From positions 21,297 to 85,296 of the forward strand of contig MU623484.1 in NCBI GenBank assembly GCA_025201765.1: a DNA stretch of 64,000 nucleotides, given 5' to 3'. Below the pieces are notes generated by a model. It saw nothing but the letters and a program-made list of their open reading frames with translations. It was not told the DNA's origin and searched no databases. Shown piece after piece: positions 1 to 12,934 of this stretch. Position numbers and translations under genes: made by a program. Positions within the stretch are counted from its first letter, which is position 1. Each line of letters starts with the position of its first letter. This stretch comes from Daldinia sp. FL1419. Lineage: Eukaryota; Ascomycota; Sordariomycetes; Xylariales; Hypoxylaceae.

Positions 1-5
1 TCAAG

Positions 6-1335
6 ATGGCCGAAGTTGGTATTATGCCGCCTCCGGAGGGAGTGACCCCTGATTTCTATAGTTGGACCTCCCTTCAGACTACTCTTCTCATCCTTTTTAT
101 AGTTACCTTTGCTATAGCAACTATACTATTGATACTTCGCTTATATACAGCTTTCGGTATCGTGAAGAAGATGGATTGGGATATTTGTAGGTGCACCCAT
201 AGTGATTCTAGCAGTGTTGAAAATTGTTAACGTCGGAGTAGTATTCATTATCGCAGCTTGGGGAGTTTCTCTAGCATTCTATATCGGGTCAATAATCGGT
301 AGGTTACCAACTTGAATATTTGCAGTACTCCACTTACTCCTATCGTAGCTATGCCAGCTGGTTTTGGACGCCACCTCTGGGACGTTACTCCAACGCAATT
401 GCTCGGATACTACAAGGTAATCTATATCTACTATGACAATATTACATGGTTGCTTTGCTAACGTCCAGATAGGTTTTATTGCTCCTCGCTATCACGTATA
501 TTTGGCCGCCGTCCTTATCTAAATTCGCACTACTCGTCCTCTATGTTCGACTTAATCCCTCCAAGCCTTTCCGCGCATGCGTTTTCCTTAGCGGATTTTT
601 CATCTTTGCATATACAGTCGTATTCACAGTTTTATTTGCCGGGCCTTGCAATCCATTGTCGATTGGGAGTGGCGTCTGCTTGAACAATATAGCGATAGCA
701 CAGGCGGTTTTGAATATTGTGTCCGATGTCATTATAATAGTACTTCCTATACCGATGATACACAAGCTGCATCTTCCCCTCAGACAGAAGGTCGCTGTCG
801 GTTTCCTTATTGTCCTAGGATCAGCGTAAGTCTAAATATCCAAAGCCGTAAGATCAGTTGCTAAAGAAATCTTAGAGTTGTGATCGTTTCTATTGCACGA
901 GTTGCCTATGTAAGAGCTATGGTAGAAAACCCCGACGTAACCTGGACACAAGCATCGGCAGCAGTTTTGTCGACATTGGAATTGAACATTGGCATTATGG
1001 GCAATTGCATATCGCGTTTAAAGCCTCTCGTCCAGAAACATCTTCCTTCATGGGGAAGCTCAATGGGTGGTTCAAGAACACCCGGAAGCCACGGCCAGAA
1101 CCAAAGTGGCAATATACCGCGATCATGGGGTACAGGCAAAGGGAGTCAAGCGTACAAACTAGAAAGCATGGAACATGGGAGGAAGTTCGGGGATGAGGAG
1201 AGAGATGCTAACACAGACATCTATGTTGTCAATGATTACCGGGTCGAATACGACGCGAAGGTACCAAATCAGACTAGGACAGGGAGCACAGAGAGTATCC
1301 TAGCGCCGGAGAGGGACAGCCGTCGCGTGGTATAG
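6..1335 (+). CDS. SAT4/PTH11-like integral membrane protein (rhodopsin domain)
   Basis: Five exons fit one continuous 372-aa frame: 6-186, 242-298, 349-416, 473-825 and 876-1335. The introns are 50-56 nt with good GT..AG ends; intron 1 has TTAAC and intron 3 GCTAAC as branch sites. The product has an extracellular N-terminus, a first membrane helix around residues 21-45, the KKMDWD junction, and the family signature AMPAGFGRHLWDVT at the start of exon 3. Further helices follow (TYIWPPSLSKFALLVLYVRL, then two more), and the tail is hydrophilic. This is the fungus-specific rhodopsin-like family (PTH11-like/SAT4), usually plasma-membrane proteins of mostly unknown ligand. The start is the first ATG in the window, six bases from the edge, so an upstream exon cannot be excluded. 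The convergent neighbour is the kinase-like gene ending at 1915. Confidence 0.85.
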
Positions 1336-1914
1336 GCGCATATTATGCTCTTCCCATGGGCCATATCATGTTTCAAGACCCTAAAAGTCATACAATTTCT
1401 AATGAATACCTACCTACCTATGTATTACTAGAGGAGTTTAAAAGGAAAGTCCCGTAAACCGAGTATCTGCAAATAAAAATTCTACTAGTTGCCGATTTTT
1501 CTTTGCGAGCAGTTTATTCAAGTGTTTAATTTGAGTGAGGGTTTTAACCCTTTTCATGACTTCCAATTCGGATTTATGCGGATCCTCGTTGTGTTATCAT
1601 AAATGCTAGAGCATAAGATATACATGGCAGAGAGGTTTATGTCCCTTATCCCTTTTATAGCGAGTACGTAACCGTTGACTCAGTTTAAGCCTTCAAGTCT
1701 ATTGATAATCGTTTCTAGGTACTAGTTAGGTAAAAGCAATACTTCAAGATGCATGGCACTTCTTTGATTAACGACTAGAAAATAAAAGCAATTGCAAATA
1801 TGCTAATGAATCGATGCTAAGAGCCCATGATATGTTAATGTGGCTCTCTATGCTATCCCAAGTATATTGATTAATACGTGTTTGAATAAGGCCGATAGGA
1901 GGATCTAACCTAGA
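1336..1914. other. Convergent 3' spacer, no gene seen
   Basis: AT-rich spacer between two converging genes. It should hold both 3' UTRs. I see no ORF, RNA gene or repeat structure I can support. Confidence 0.5.
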
Positions 1915-3051
1915 CTATCCTTTTACGTGCTCGGAGAGCGATTCCAACAATTCTAATGTCTTATGATCCTCGACTGCTGCTGCATGACGTTCTGTCATAG
2001 CAAATACATTCTCATCCGGCTGCATTCCTGGAGCTGTTAGTGCCCATGCTAGCCCATGCAATGTGTGCTTCCGGTAATCATTCCACACGTCTTCTAGCTC
2101 GAACTTGGGACCACCCCCTTCTTCTAGAGCCTTCAGATAGTGTTTGATTAAGTCGATCTCATGCTTTCTACGGTCCTCGATGGCCATGACACCAGTAATG
2201 AAATACGATACATCATGTAGGTTAACACCTACACCGAGTCCTTGCCAATCAATAAATCCAGGTAGACCGTTAGGCCTAATAAAAGTGTTTCCGATGTGCG
2301 AGTCACCATGAACGACACACCTTAGCTTTGGGTTTTCCGCAGCCCACATAGTCTTGAAGGCCTTCTCCATTCGCTCCCGATTCGCCAGAGCCTTTGGTAA
2401 GGGGGGCGGCGCGGAAACCCTGAATCGTAAGTCCCATGCTTCTGGGCTAAGCAAGGAGGTAATCATGCCCTGAAGAGGATTCCCACCTAAAGCCTTGTCC
2501 GCAGAAAGCCAGGGGAACCGCTCCTCGGAGGCACCCCATGTCGCCGAGTGTAGGGCTGCGAGTTGTTCAACCCCAGCGCGCACTCTCTCAACCGGCCATG
2601 GCTTCAACGGTTCGCCAAAGTCACAGCCTTCAGCGGCCAAGTTGGCCATAACGACAAGGCCTTGTCCACTATGTTTGTCGGTACCACAGTACCAGACTTC
2701 CGGGAGATTCATTTTAAGGATAGGGCGGAGATAGTAATAAAACTCGGCCTCTCGGCGATACGTCCAAAGAAGGCCAGGGTGAAGTGCTATCATAGCGGTA
2801 TTAAAACCCCCCTTGACGCAAGCCTGGGTTGGTAAATCGGCAGTGCTTCCATCATCTTCGTAGGTTAAGTCGATTAGGATCTTGCTGGACGTCGAGTGAA
2901 TTTCTTTTACAATTGCAACGGACTTGACTTTGCGCCCTATAATCTTGCCACACCATTCTGCCGTAATATCTTGGGGTTTGACAGGCAAAGGAGTGCTCGA
3001 TTCTAGTACGGGTTGTGCACTATGAAGTGCCTGGTGAGTAGTTGACGGCAT
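1915..3051 (-). CDS. APH/EcKinase-like phosphotransferase family protein
   Basis: Uninterrupted 378-codon ORF with an ATG at 3051. It has the aminoglycoside-phosphotransferase/choline-kinase fold signature: VVHGDSHIGNTF with HGD at residues 248-250 and Asn255, then GFIDWQ with the metal-binding Asp268. An N-lobe VK (Lys80) and RREAEFYYYLRP (the helix-C glutamate region, about 100-109) are also present. All residues expected for catalysis are there, so it should transfer phosphate from ATP to a small hydroxylated or aminated molecule. Within the family it looks closest to the DUF1679/ecdysteroid-kinase-like group that fungi use on unknown substrates; that is my recollection, not a search. It is cytosolic, with no signal peptide or membrane helix. 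Confidence 0.85.
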   Translation of the reverse strand: MPSTTHQALHSAQPVLESSTPLPVKPQDITAEWCGKIIGRKVKSVAIVKEIHSTSSKILIDLTYEDDGSTADLPTQACVKGGFNTAMIALHPGLLWTYRREAEFYYYLRPILKMNLPEVWYCGTDKHSGQGLVVMANLAAEGCDFGEPLKPWPVERVRAGVEQLAALHSATWGASEERFPWLSADKALGGNPLQGMITSLLSPEAWDLRFRVSAPPPLPKALANRERMEKAFKTMWAAENPKLRCVVHGDSHIGNTFIRPNGLPGFIDWQGLGVGVNLHDVSYFITGVMAIEDRRKHEIDLIKHYLKALEEGGGPKFELEDVWNDYRKHTLHGLAWALTAPGMQPDENVFAMTERHAAAVEDHKTLELLESLSEHVKG

Positions 3052-3659
3052 TGTTCAGGATTGTTGGTGCAATAGACTGATATTTCTCGTTCTTGGCCTC
3101 CGATTTCATACTGGAGGAAGAGAAGGCCTGGATAAATACTAATAAACCAGAGAAGCGGTGAACACTAATATCGTAGCATTAAGATAGAACGCTATTCCTC
3201 GCTTAGAGGACCCCGACTGACTACCTCGAAGTAGCTACTATGCATACGATGCATTAGGTATAAGGTGCACATGTTATAAAAATATCACCTCAACGCCGAT
3301 AGCCTACAAACTTCATACGCTGACCACGCAGGCTGTATTGATGCAAGTCAGAACTATGGGCGGCTCCTCATCTTGAAGTTGTGTAACGTCCTATTCGGTA
3401 GAATTTGATTTGGACAGACGGGCAGATGAAATGTGTTAATGCAGAACCTAGCCTGTAAAGGGAATATATTAGGCCCAACACGCATCTAACATTTGTAGTT
3501 AGTTACCTAAAGTAATAGTGTATCTTTCTTTGGTGGTCCCCCTTTTCACTTATCCTTACCTAGGTTAGAACAGTCTATTTTCCAGAGTCGTTCCTCTCCA
3601 CTTATTTATTGGGAATTGTTACCGTCTTTTGGGTAACTATACGATGGTTGGAACAGGAT
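3052..3659. other. Upstream region of the kinase-like gene
   Basis: Holds the promoter and 5' UTR of the minus-strand kinase gene. AT-rich, with stop codons in all frames; no recognisable gene. Confidence 0.45.
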
Positions 3660-4229
3660 TACGGTGGCCCATTAGTGCAAAACCGACAAAACCCAAAATG
3701 CAAATGAAAATTCGTCCGATTTGTAGGAAGCGCTATATTTATAGCGAGCCAGTACGCTAAGACCCCTATAACTACAGCGCTTTCTAGTGGATCATGCGCT
3801 ATAAATATAGCAATTAAAATATAAGAGTGTTGATTGGTCAATTTAGGTTTAATTTTAAATTGATTCCACGGATATTTATAGTGGTTATTTCCACTAAACT
3901 CACTATAATTACAAGGGACTTAGTGCTATTATTTATTAAAATTATAGCGCATTTAATAAGTATTTACAAAAGTTTTACTACCCTTAAAATACCTTATATT
4001 TATAGCGGTTTTAGTACTGTAATTACAGTGGGCTTAGTGAGGTCTTGGAGACTTTTTACTAACCCACTAAAATACAGCGTACTAGTCACTATAACTCGCT
4101 ATAATTATAGAGGCTTTAGCGCGCCTCTGCGCTATAATTATAGCGCACCCCTGCAATGAATCTAACCAATCGGACGAATTTTCATCTGCGTTTTGGGTTT
4201 TGTCGGTTTTGCACTAATGGTGCACCGTA
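3660..4229. mobile_element. 566-bp TIR element (MITE) with TA target-site duplication
   Basis: The outer ~60 bp at 3662-3722 and 4167-4227 are near-perfect inverted repeats. Both read inward from CGGTG through CCATTAGTGCAAAACCGACA to a block containing GAAAATTCGTCCGATT. The element is flanked on both sides by TA (3660-3661 and 4228-4229), the Tc1/mariner-type target duplication. No transposase frame is present, so it is a non-autonomous copy. The interior is filled with short palindromes around GCGCTATAA/TTATAGCGC, including a perfect 18-bp palindrome at 4129-4146. The two small ORFs that fall here are artefacts of the element. Confidence 0.85.
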
Positions 4230-7200
4230 CAGGATGCCTATTTTCGTGAACTGCTCTAAAAGGGGTTACACCACAAAAATGCCTTTGGCTAACTACCCAT
4301 GGTTGTAATCTTTTTATTTCTTTTAGAAAGTCTCGCCAATTTTGTCGTGAAACACGAGGATATTTTATTAAGCAAATATTTTACCTTAGGCGATTCGCGT
4401 ACAGGTTTCCGTTGTGGGCTGATTATTTTCACGATCGGTTACGCACAGCCAGATGCTTGCCTAGGTTGACGTCTAATCACCCTACGGGCTACGGGGGGGA
4501 GTTGAAACATGAAACACAACGCTCAGTGGCGGGAGTTGATTGACTCGTATTACGACTACTCGGGGAACGCCTCATTTGGTAGCGACTAGAAAAAGGGTAG
4601 CTACTGGATGCGGTAAAGGGCACAGATAGATTTTGGTAGATCCTAGAACTAAATTTTAACCATCACCTCGTCGAAACCAGGCTACGATTTGCTTACCAAC
4701 GTCTATTATCGAGTAGGTACCTAACCTATGATGACGAAAACCCATGGAACAATATTGTTGGTTAGAGCCTGCAGGAGCTTGCATAACCGTACGGCTCGTA
4801 GTGTTGTATCCTTTCCTTACTAGGTAGATCGTAAAAGAGAACGCCAATAAGGCCCCCTAATTGCCCTACGCTAAATATGTAGCCAGGTTAGGTAGGTATT
4901 CCGAGGTCGATCGAATATTCCGCTCGGGCCGCTCCTTTCGATATTCGGCGATTTCGTTTCTCAATCGCGGTGGAGCTCTTTTATGACAACTACGTAGATC
5001 TACTAATAGGGACAGCAGCATTCCGCTCAAGTGGCGCCAGCATCAGTAAGCCTTGAGTTTTCCGCCGGGGCACTAGAGAGAATTACCAACAGTATGTATA
5101 CTATTATAAGGAATACAGATAATGACGCCGCTAAGTGGCGATCCCGCCCCGGCTTATACCGCCCTTTGGGGTACTAACCTAGGATTGATTGAAGAATAGG
5201 TATCCTTACCGATTCAAGTACCCGGCTATCAATAAGCCTCCTAGGGTTCAAGAAAAGAACTTTTGGGGGGTTGGCCACTCCAAATTCTTATCAGCGATCA
5301 GAGCGGGTCTTGAAAACTTTTGAAGCTATTCAGACTTGTATATGCAGACGCGTCTCGAAACCGGATAGCGATCCGGGCGATCGGTTCCCCTGTCCCCAAC
5401 CAAGTACTCGCGAGCTTGGCAAAACTTCAAAGGCTTCGGCAACCAAGTGTATGGTTAGTCGTTGCTTTACCCCAAAGGACCCAATATTAAGTGACCCATA
5501 ACATTGGGATTACTTGCCTAAAAAAGGAAATTTTAAGATAATAAACAAGGATAGTTTGTTATTTCAGGGGCTGATTCGGGACCCATTGGGGTGGATATCG
5601 CTTAATTCAAGCTTAAAAAATGGTCAGACTCGAATTACGCTTAATTGAACTCACTCAGATGAGCGGAAACTTTGTTTACGACATATAATTAGGTTAGGTA
5701 GGTAGAGGTAATTATCAGAATTATTGAAGCCTGGTACGTAATACCTGAACGCATCCTAGGCCGATAGCCACGCGGGAAATTATACGACTTTTTCTTCCTC
5801 CAAAAATCTGAAAGTAACGGGAATGACAAAAGTGGATCTGTATGAATTCCAGTTGGGATATAAAAAAGGAGAACGTCCGGTAACCTAATGACCTGAGGTC
5901 CCTTCAACCAGTGTCGCGACTAGGGAACGACCCGAAAGAAATAATCAGCACTGTCACGTATAAGGGGCTCAGCCAAGGTCCAGTGAATATATAGCACGTT
6001 GATTCAAAAGAAAGTAAAAGGAGTGAGCGTAACGAGGTCTAGTAGATCGTCTTATATACATATGTAGGCACGCAGCCGATTAGCAAGTGTGGAGAGCATC
6101 TGGCGCTCCCCACAGCGTGACAAGTACTATATTGGCCAAAATATAGAAGGGATAGTTAAGCCGCGATCGACGTAAGCATAGGACCTTTCTAGCTGCCGTG
6201 TGGAAGAGAATCTGGTACATGTTTTTATACGACTTTCTTATATCGCATCGTCACGCACGGAAAGACGTCGTGTCTTTCGCTTCAAACTTTCTGGTTTGGA
6301 GATAGCAACCTTAACTTATACATCTTAGCCGACTCTATATACCTACCAACTGGGACGGTAGAACAGCCTCCATGAGGAGTCTTCCCCACGGAACAATATC
6401 TTTTTGTAGCCATCAATATCAGGACAAGTACCAACCCAACTGCCTCGATGCTGCCACACGTATTGCCCCTTTTCAACTCTATGCGGCCACTACAGTCGTG
6501 TGGATTCCCACAGAAACCGTGACTGTTGTAGCTTGATGGGCAAGAAAACATTGCGCGCGAGGCATAGGTGACTTATACGGAAACGCGGAACGCGAAGGAC
6601 TTCTGGGGCAGCGAGTCCAGGAATGACTGGGATTGAAGTGAATGAAGTATGCCAAATGATCCCGCAAGTTTTACGGGTGAGACGAGCGAATACGCAAGAA
6701 GAATTAGGCGTACCTTATACTGGATCGATTCCGTCAAAATACCCCTCCCCCTTTCCGGTAGAGAGACGTTCGGCGTTTACGCCATGCTCTCGCAACATAA
6801 CATAAGCACCGTCAAATTACTCTTTAAGGTGGTCGAGAAATAATCTATAAACTCTCTTATTAGGCTCGCACTGATAGTTCTGTTATATACCTACGAAAGA
6901 ACTTGTTGCTGTCATTAGCACGTCATAGCCCCATGATTAACACCAAAACCGATACGAGATGATGGCTGTGCTTGCACGAGGAGAAGGCTTTATATAGTTT
7001 AATAAACGGATAAGTAGGTCTCGCATCTGCTCCCCTTTCCCCCTTCTCTCCAATATCAAGTAAAACCAGCCCGGTGAACTTTCGCTAATGTGTTGGCGCA
7101 AGCCTAGAAATACGCCAGAAATAGGTAGGGACGTATAAGCATTGCTTACAGAAGAGTTCCACTCATAAAGCTATCTCATTACTTCGTCGGCAGGTTTATA

Positions 7201-10200
7201 AGAGCGATCGAGGGAAAATGAGTAATGCGGTATCTTTTGGCGAGCCTCAACGCCAAGGATTTCATCGAATTGCTTGCAGCTGGAACTCATCTTGGATTTT
7301 TAAGACGTCAGCACGATCTCGAGTGCACTGTTACCGGCATCTTTGGGATATATATGATTCAGCCTGGAATACGCCTAGATGCAGCTAGTTGAGGCCGATG
7401 GTAGGGCACTAGACGCTGAGAAAGAATATTCGTCTCTTAAGATTTAGCAGCCCTTGGAGTACTTGTATTTGCCCAGATAATCGACCTCGTCGTGAGTCTA
7501 CCGAGCCACGTCGGCCACGAATGTTCTATTATGGAAGCTATAACAGCTGAATTGAATAACAGTGAATATTAAGATATAGTAATCTTTCTGGTAGGGATGG
7601 CGCCGATAGCAGAGTTCGACTACACGAATTTGCCGGGGTATTGAGATGACATCGAAGCCGCCAGCCCTAGGAATAAAATAGGTATGCTAAGCTGGCAGTC
7701 ACACATTCACGGGCTGCTAGATACCAAGAGACAGGGTGCTCGGGAAGGAGTCAGCTTTAGTCAACTTCTCAGCTCCCAAGATTTCTTTTCTTTTCTATTC
7801 TAACCCCTTTCCGTTTAGAACCCCCTTAGTCACCCCTCCGGAAACCTTACATGGACCGGTTATATATCACATTTATCACTTATAGAGACTTAGAGACGGT
7901 GCAGGTACGAGAATATGGAAGGTGCGAGACACTGTGTAGAGGTATAAATACCTCTCTGGGGAGCCTCCCCCATTTAGAATCTCTTCAGGACTCAACACAC
8001 TTATCATTTCTCTCTCTTTATCTAGAGACTAGATTAAAAGTTGGTAACGGTTGAGTATAATCCAGTCAGTCTCGGATAATACTATCAATCAGTTTTCACT
8101 TCGATGGGATTGCGCACGTCAACATTTCTCAGCAAACCCAAGGGTTACTAGAAGGAAATATCCAAATCAATACTACCTACCCGCATATGTATTTTATTAT
8201 TTCAGGGTCGATTTATTCTTCCCAGGACCCGACTACGGAAGGGCATGCATGACCATTAGAAGGCCATACCGCCATATCTCGCAATATCAGATGGAAGGCA
8301 TAGAACACCGCGGGATAAAGAGCACTCGGCAGTGCCCCGTGAGTTGTAAGGACGAAAGGGTGGCTCGAATGCAATGTGGCGTCGTGGACGTCGACTGGAG
8401 AAGACATCTTCTATCCTCCTACCAGAGAGTGTATGAGTACTTGTGTTCCAAATAACCAAGATGGGGGCTGGGCTTGAAACGTCTTGGGTAGATTGCGCAA
8501 TTCTCACGGTTATCTCAACTCGACTGTTGTGCCCATATACGGTAGATAGCCTACGCGTGGCATCAACAGAGGTGCTATGAGATTCCTCACGTAATTGGGG
8601 GTAAGTATCTAGATTCTACTTCTGGTCTCATTGGTTCTTAAGGGGGTTAGTGATTGGCGCAGTTAGAGGGCCAGTTCTAATAACTCATGGATGGCTGCTA
8701 GAGGCGGGTGTTAGCAAATGCTGGTCAGTAACATATGCGAATGACTAGTCCGATTTTGACAATCTACGTACTCGGCCGAAATGTTTGAAAATCTGGGTTT
8801 CCCATCACCACTATATTCGGCAGTTTGTCCAAGACACGGTCAATGCAAGTCAGTGATAGGAGCAATTAGTCGGCCCTCCGTAGCTCATTCCTATTCTGAG
8901 CCTGCCGGGTGGGATTCTGTTGCTAAGCTAGACGCTTTCTGCGCCTCTTTACCGCAGATAAACTGGCTGTGGCTTTTGGGGGAGAGGGGGGAGGGGTATT
9001 CGGTATGTATAGGTAGCTTATTAGATTATCGTGTGCGATAAAACCCCTGACTACAATAATCATTGCCACCACTAAGGGCTGCCATATTACGTGGTGTAGG
9101 ATCACCACCGGCACGACTATGAAAGGCGGTCCAGCGATGGAGACGCAGCAAGCAGTGGAAATAAGTGGCTTATTCGGGGTGCGTTTGCTTGGATTCATTT
9201 GGCCCCGATCGAACATATTCTTCCCTTTCTATGGTTGTGTTAAATCATCATCCCCTGTACTCCTTAGGGGAGTGTGTATACCGTACAGCCTTTCTTTACT
9301 AGCGTTGAGAATATATATCAAACTCGTGGACACACTCGAAGATGAGAAGTTCTATTTTATGGCGCAGGCTGCCGATCTTGGCCTACTGAATGGTAAGGAT
9401 CAATCTATCGTAGGAGATGGGGGCCATTAGTACAACATAAGGGCTCTATGTAAGTGTCATTAAGCTCCCGGCTGCAGGGAGCATATCGAAGAAATAAAGA
9501 ATTATACGAATTTATTAAAATTGCATACCACCTCGGTGTCTACGTTATAATACTTGCGTAACCATGTGCCTTCATTAAGCCTTATCCCTGGGAAAATATG
9601 TAGAGTGGAGGGGTTAATACCACATAGCCCGTGTAGAGATTATTTCCCCTCTGTTAATAATTCATCTTCGTACATCAAGTACATGAAATTCCCAGGCTTC
9701 ATACAAGAACTATTGTGAGATAATTTGCTAAGGTCTACATAAGCTTTCTATAGAGATCCTTTAGGCAATTCCTCCGACATTATAATCATCCACTAAAAGG
9801 CAATAATAAAACACACCACGTTCTGAATCTAGGTGATAGATCCACTTCATGGATTCCCATGCCTCTGCACGCCCCTCATTCTGTCCCGTCGAAGCAGTTC
9901 TAGAATCTATAGCAGAAGATGCTAACCACTAGGACAAGGTCTGGGCGGCGCCGGCACCCGTACCCATGTAGCGAAACTCAATGGGACTTTTATAGTGGCA
10001 TTCAACATGCGGTATTTAGGTATGTGGTAGGTGCATTCGCCAAGACGTCGCAATACTATAGAAAACGTACTATCGGGTTAAGCTTATTTAGACTCATATC
10101 GCCTAGATCAGCCAACCAGCGTGGGCGACAGTGACCAGAATGGTAAAAGTGTCAGTCAATGATAACGTTTGTCTAGATGGGACCCGTGGGGCAAAGGGGG

Positions 10201-10775
10201 TGGTATTCGAGACTCTTCATCTTAGGTATCTGACTTATGAGAACGTAAAATCCGCTTCCCCTGGGCAAATCGGAGGTCTAGAACCAACTCTGTTCGGAGG
10301 CAGTCCGTATCTGAACCGACCTAACCCAGCGGATCATGTCCGTTCAGTCTTTACCGGATCTCCACCAGAAGAAAGAAGATAAACGAGAAATAAAAATAAA
10401 ACCGGCACAACGCAAAAAATAATGCCGTCCTAGAAGTTACTCATCCTTTAAAGACAATAAAAATAAGTACCTGTCTTCATCAAAAGTATGGACTATACTA
10501 GCTTAAGCAGAAGTCCAAGTCATCCCTAAGCCTCATAGACTCTATATCGGTCGCTCCCAGAGCTCCCACCTACGAAATACCAAGAACGCCGGGTTATAAT
10601 ATCCTCATAGAGACCTGACCACCGAAAACCGTGTGTTTTACAAATATAGGCCATGATGAAATCTTTCCAGTTCCTCCGGCCCCGATATTTTCTCTATTAG
10701 CTGCTTCATATCGCAAATGTGTAGAAAACGTTGCCTATCTTCTCCGTGTCAAGGGTTTTCCCCGAGCGAGGACAA
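4230..10775. other. Gene-poor, repeat-decay region of about 6.5 kb
   Basis: No ORF here exceeds 134 codons and none shows recognisable protein motifs, splice-linked continuation or coding-like composition. The stretch has scattered stops in every frame and low to moderate GC. At 6010-6135 it holds a sequence partly shared with 20,610-20,690. I interpret it as old, mutated transposon DNA plus spacer. I cannot name any gene in it. Confidence 0.5.
6010..6135. repeat. Diverged dispersed repeat, copy 1
   Basis: Contains, in order, GTAGATCGTCTTATATA (as TAGTAGATCGTCTTATATA) and CTCCCCACAGCGTGACAA. The same two blocks occur in the same order at 20,632-20,677 with a shorter spacer. This suggests two mutated copies of one transposable element (perhaps an LTR), but no boundaries can be set. 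Confidence 0.4.
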
Positions 10776-12634
10776 TTAGGGCTGCTCCGGTGTCTTCCAT
10801 GCGGGTTTTTTGCACTCTCCCATTGCATCAATCCAGTCGTTGATACCTTTCAAGTGCCAACCACTAACCCATTTGGCTTTGGCATCGCCATTATCAGGCG
10901 GCATCTTAGGCGCACCCAATTTAAAGCTCTTTGCGGTACAGCATACCTCATCATGCCAACGGTACTGGAAACAAGACCGGTTCCGTTTCTTTTCGTTCAT
11001 GGCCTTCTTCCACGCTTCCCGCGCCGCAGCATCGCTGGGTGAAGTGTCCTCGGCAACCTCCGTGTCATTAGCAGTGCTAGGATCGCCGTCTTCCCGTGCT
11101 GATATACCTCGTATATCCCACTCTTCTTCGTCCGGAACGTCCTGAGACTCGCAGACCCTCGCACAGTGCTCTGGGGATTTCCATGCTTCTTTCTCAATGT
11201 CGTTCATTTCTCCCTCTTTCTTCTGCCTGTCTCGCGAATGCCCGTCTGCTTGTTGTTGAGCCCCAGGATCTGGGTTGAGGTAGCACACATCGTCCGACAA
11301 GTTATCCCAGTTTTCTCTCGACACTTGCATTTTCGGTCGTATCAAGCCGTCATATACGTCTTTAATTAGGAGAACACGCTACTTGACGGTTAATTTCGGA
11401 ACCCACATATGATTTACCCGAAATCAGGTAGGAAGGTATCAGGATGGGCGGGGAGAGGGGGGTTATAAACTCGCACTTACATCCGTCTTCCGCGTCTGTT
11501 CGAACTGCCATACGTTACTGATTTCTTCCGCATTCATATGATGCATAGTGAAAATTGGTTCGCACCAATGCCCTGGACCGTATGGGAGCGTACTTGGTTT
11601 TTCACCGTTGATCATGGGCCAAACCTGTCGGATTTTAACCCTTTCATACTCTTCCAAGGCCTGCGCGAGCATCAAGTCTCCACAGCATTCATGAGCCCCT
11701 CTAACATTAAACTGCTTGACTACGCCCGGGTGATATTCGATCAGGTGTCTCAATAGCGTCCCGCTGAGTATATATCCGGAGCCTCCGTGAGCAAACGGCA
11801 TACCCCCGATGAAGCTTCGACTGCCGAGGTACAATTTTTCACGGGGGTTTAAGCGGGACTCGGTTTTTAGCCAGTGTACAATATTGGCCCAAAAGATGTA
11901 AGTATCAGCCTCGGCGAATATATACCAATCGCGACCTGGGCGCATCCTCCAAGTTTGTTCCATCATTGGGAGGAACTTATACTTATCCAAGTTCCACGCT
12001 TTTTGTCCGTCCCTCTTAGCATCAACACAGGATTTTTGCGACACAGGGCATTCCTTCTGGTCGCGATAAAGGTCGAAATCGGCATTGTGGGCCTTCGCGG
12101 ATTCGTCAAATTCGGCGAGCGCATCATGGATGTGGTATGGTCCAACTTGTTGTTCCTTCAATGACATTAGTATCCCTAGTGACTTCGACGTTACGGCACA
12201 ACTCCGAAATCTATACTGAAACAAATATAAATACAAAAAAAAGAATAGGATGCTAGGTATCATACCATATCGGAAAAGATGAGAAAGTCGGGAAGACAAT
12301 TCATTGTTGTTAACAGGTGGACGGGCATCTTATCGAAGGTCTCCGTTGCGCCGGTCTTCATTACCAAAAGGATGCCTTCGGTATCGGGGAAATTCGCGCA
12401 AGGGTTGCTGGAATTGTAGTATTGACTGACAGTTTCCTCGTTTCCTTCGGAATATAGCGTGTTGTTATATACCGGGTTACCGAAGTAGCTTGTGACGCTC
12501 TTGTAATAATCACGAGCATATCCAAGTGAGTTTTCATCCCATTGAGAACGAATGTGTATATAAGTCGCAATTAGGGTCAAAATGGCGACACTGCCAAAGA
12601 CCCTAAGCCGGCGGGAACTTGGTGATACGATCAT
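10776..12634 (-). CDS. Fungal GT31-like (Fringe-type) glycosyltransferase, type II membrane protein
   Basis: Three exons on the minus strand: 12634-12266, 12155-11481 and 11378-10776, giving 548 aa. The start is the ATG at 12634; the frame extends upstream only through non-ATG codons. A signal anchor spans residues about 11-27. The lumenal region contains CANFPDTEGILLVMKTGATE (79-98), FLIFSDMEQQVGPYHIHDAL across intron 1, the acidic AEADTY motif (204-209, the place of the family's nucleotide-sugar/metal DxD), and a Gly-rich GGSGYILSG segment. The C-terminal exon carries WDNLSDDVCYLNP and a Cys-rich segment (HCARVC, CFQYRWHDEVCC) resembling the PAN/Apple-like tail of fungal members. It should act in the Golgi on protein or lipid glycans; the acceptor is unknown. 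Introns are 110 and 102 nt with CTAAT and TTAAC branch sites. Confidence 0.85.
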
Positions 12635-12913
12635 GATAACGAGAGAGGATTTGAAGATGGTGGGATGAATGGCATCAGGAGGGGAATTCTCGAAGAGAGC
12701 GACAGGAGGGACACATCGGTAATGTGATCCCACCTGAATAAGTTCGTGAGTTTGCGACAGTCAACGTAGAACCTAGGTAAAATGTGCTACGTAAAACGAG
12801 AAACAATGTGGTTGAGAACACCCAAAAAAAGAAGTCCCAAGTGGGATGAAAATTACTTAAGGACCATAGTCACAGTTTAAAGGGAAGAAAAAGGTTGAAA
12901 GAGTTAGCAGCGC

Positions 12914-12934
12914 AAAAAAAAAAAAAAAAAAAAA
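12914..12934. repeat. 21-bp poly(A) tract
   Basis: Uninterrupted run of 21 A about 280 bp upstream of the glycosyltransferase start. On the coding strand it is a T tract, common in fungal promoters as a nucleosome-excluding element. Confidence 0.7.

Noticed and set aside
187..241. Apparent frameshift in the first gene, suggesting a pseudogene
   Set aside because: A 55-nt GT..AG intron with a TTAAC branch restores the frame and yields the family's DWD-LFIIAAWG junction.
8051..8455. 134-codon plus-strand ORF
   Set aside because: Random-looking composition, no recognisable motif, in the repeat-decay region.
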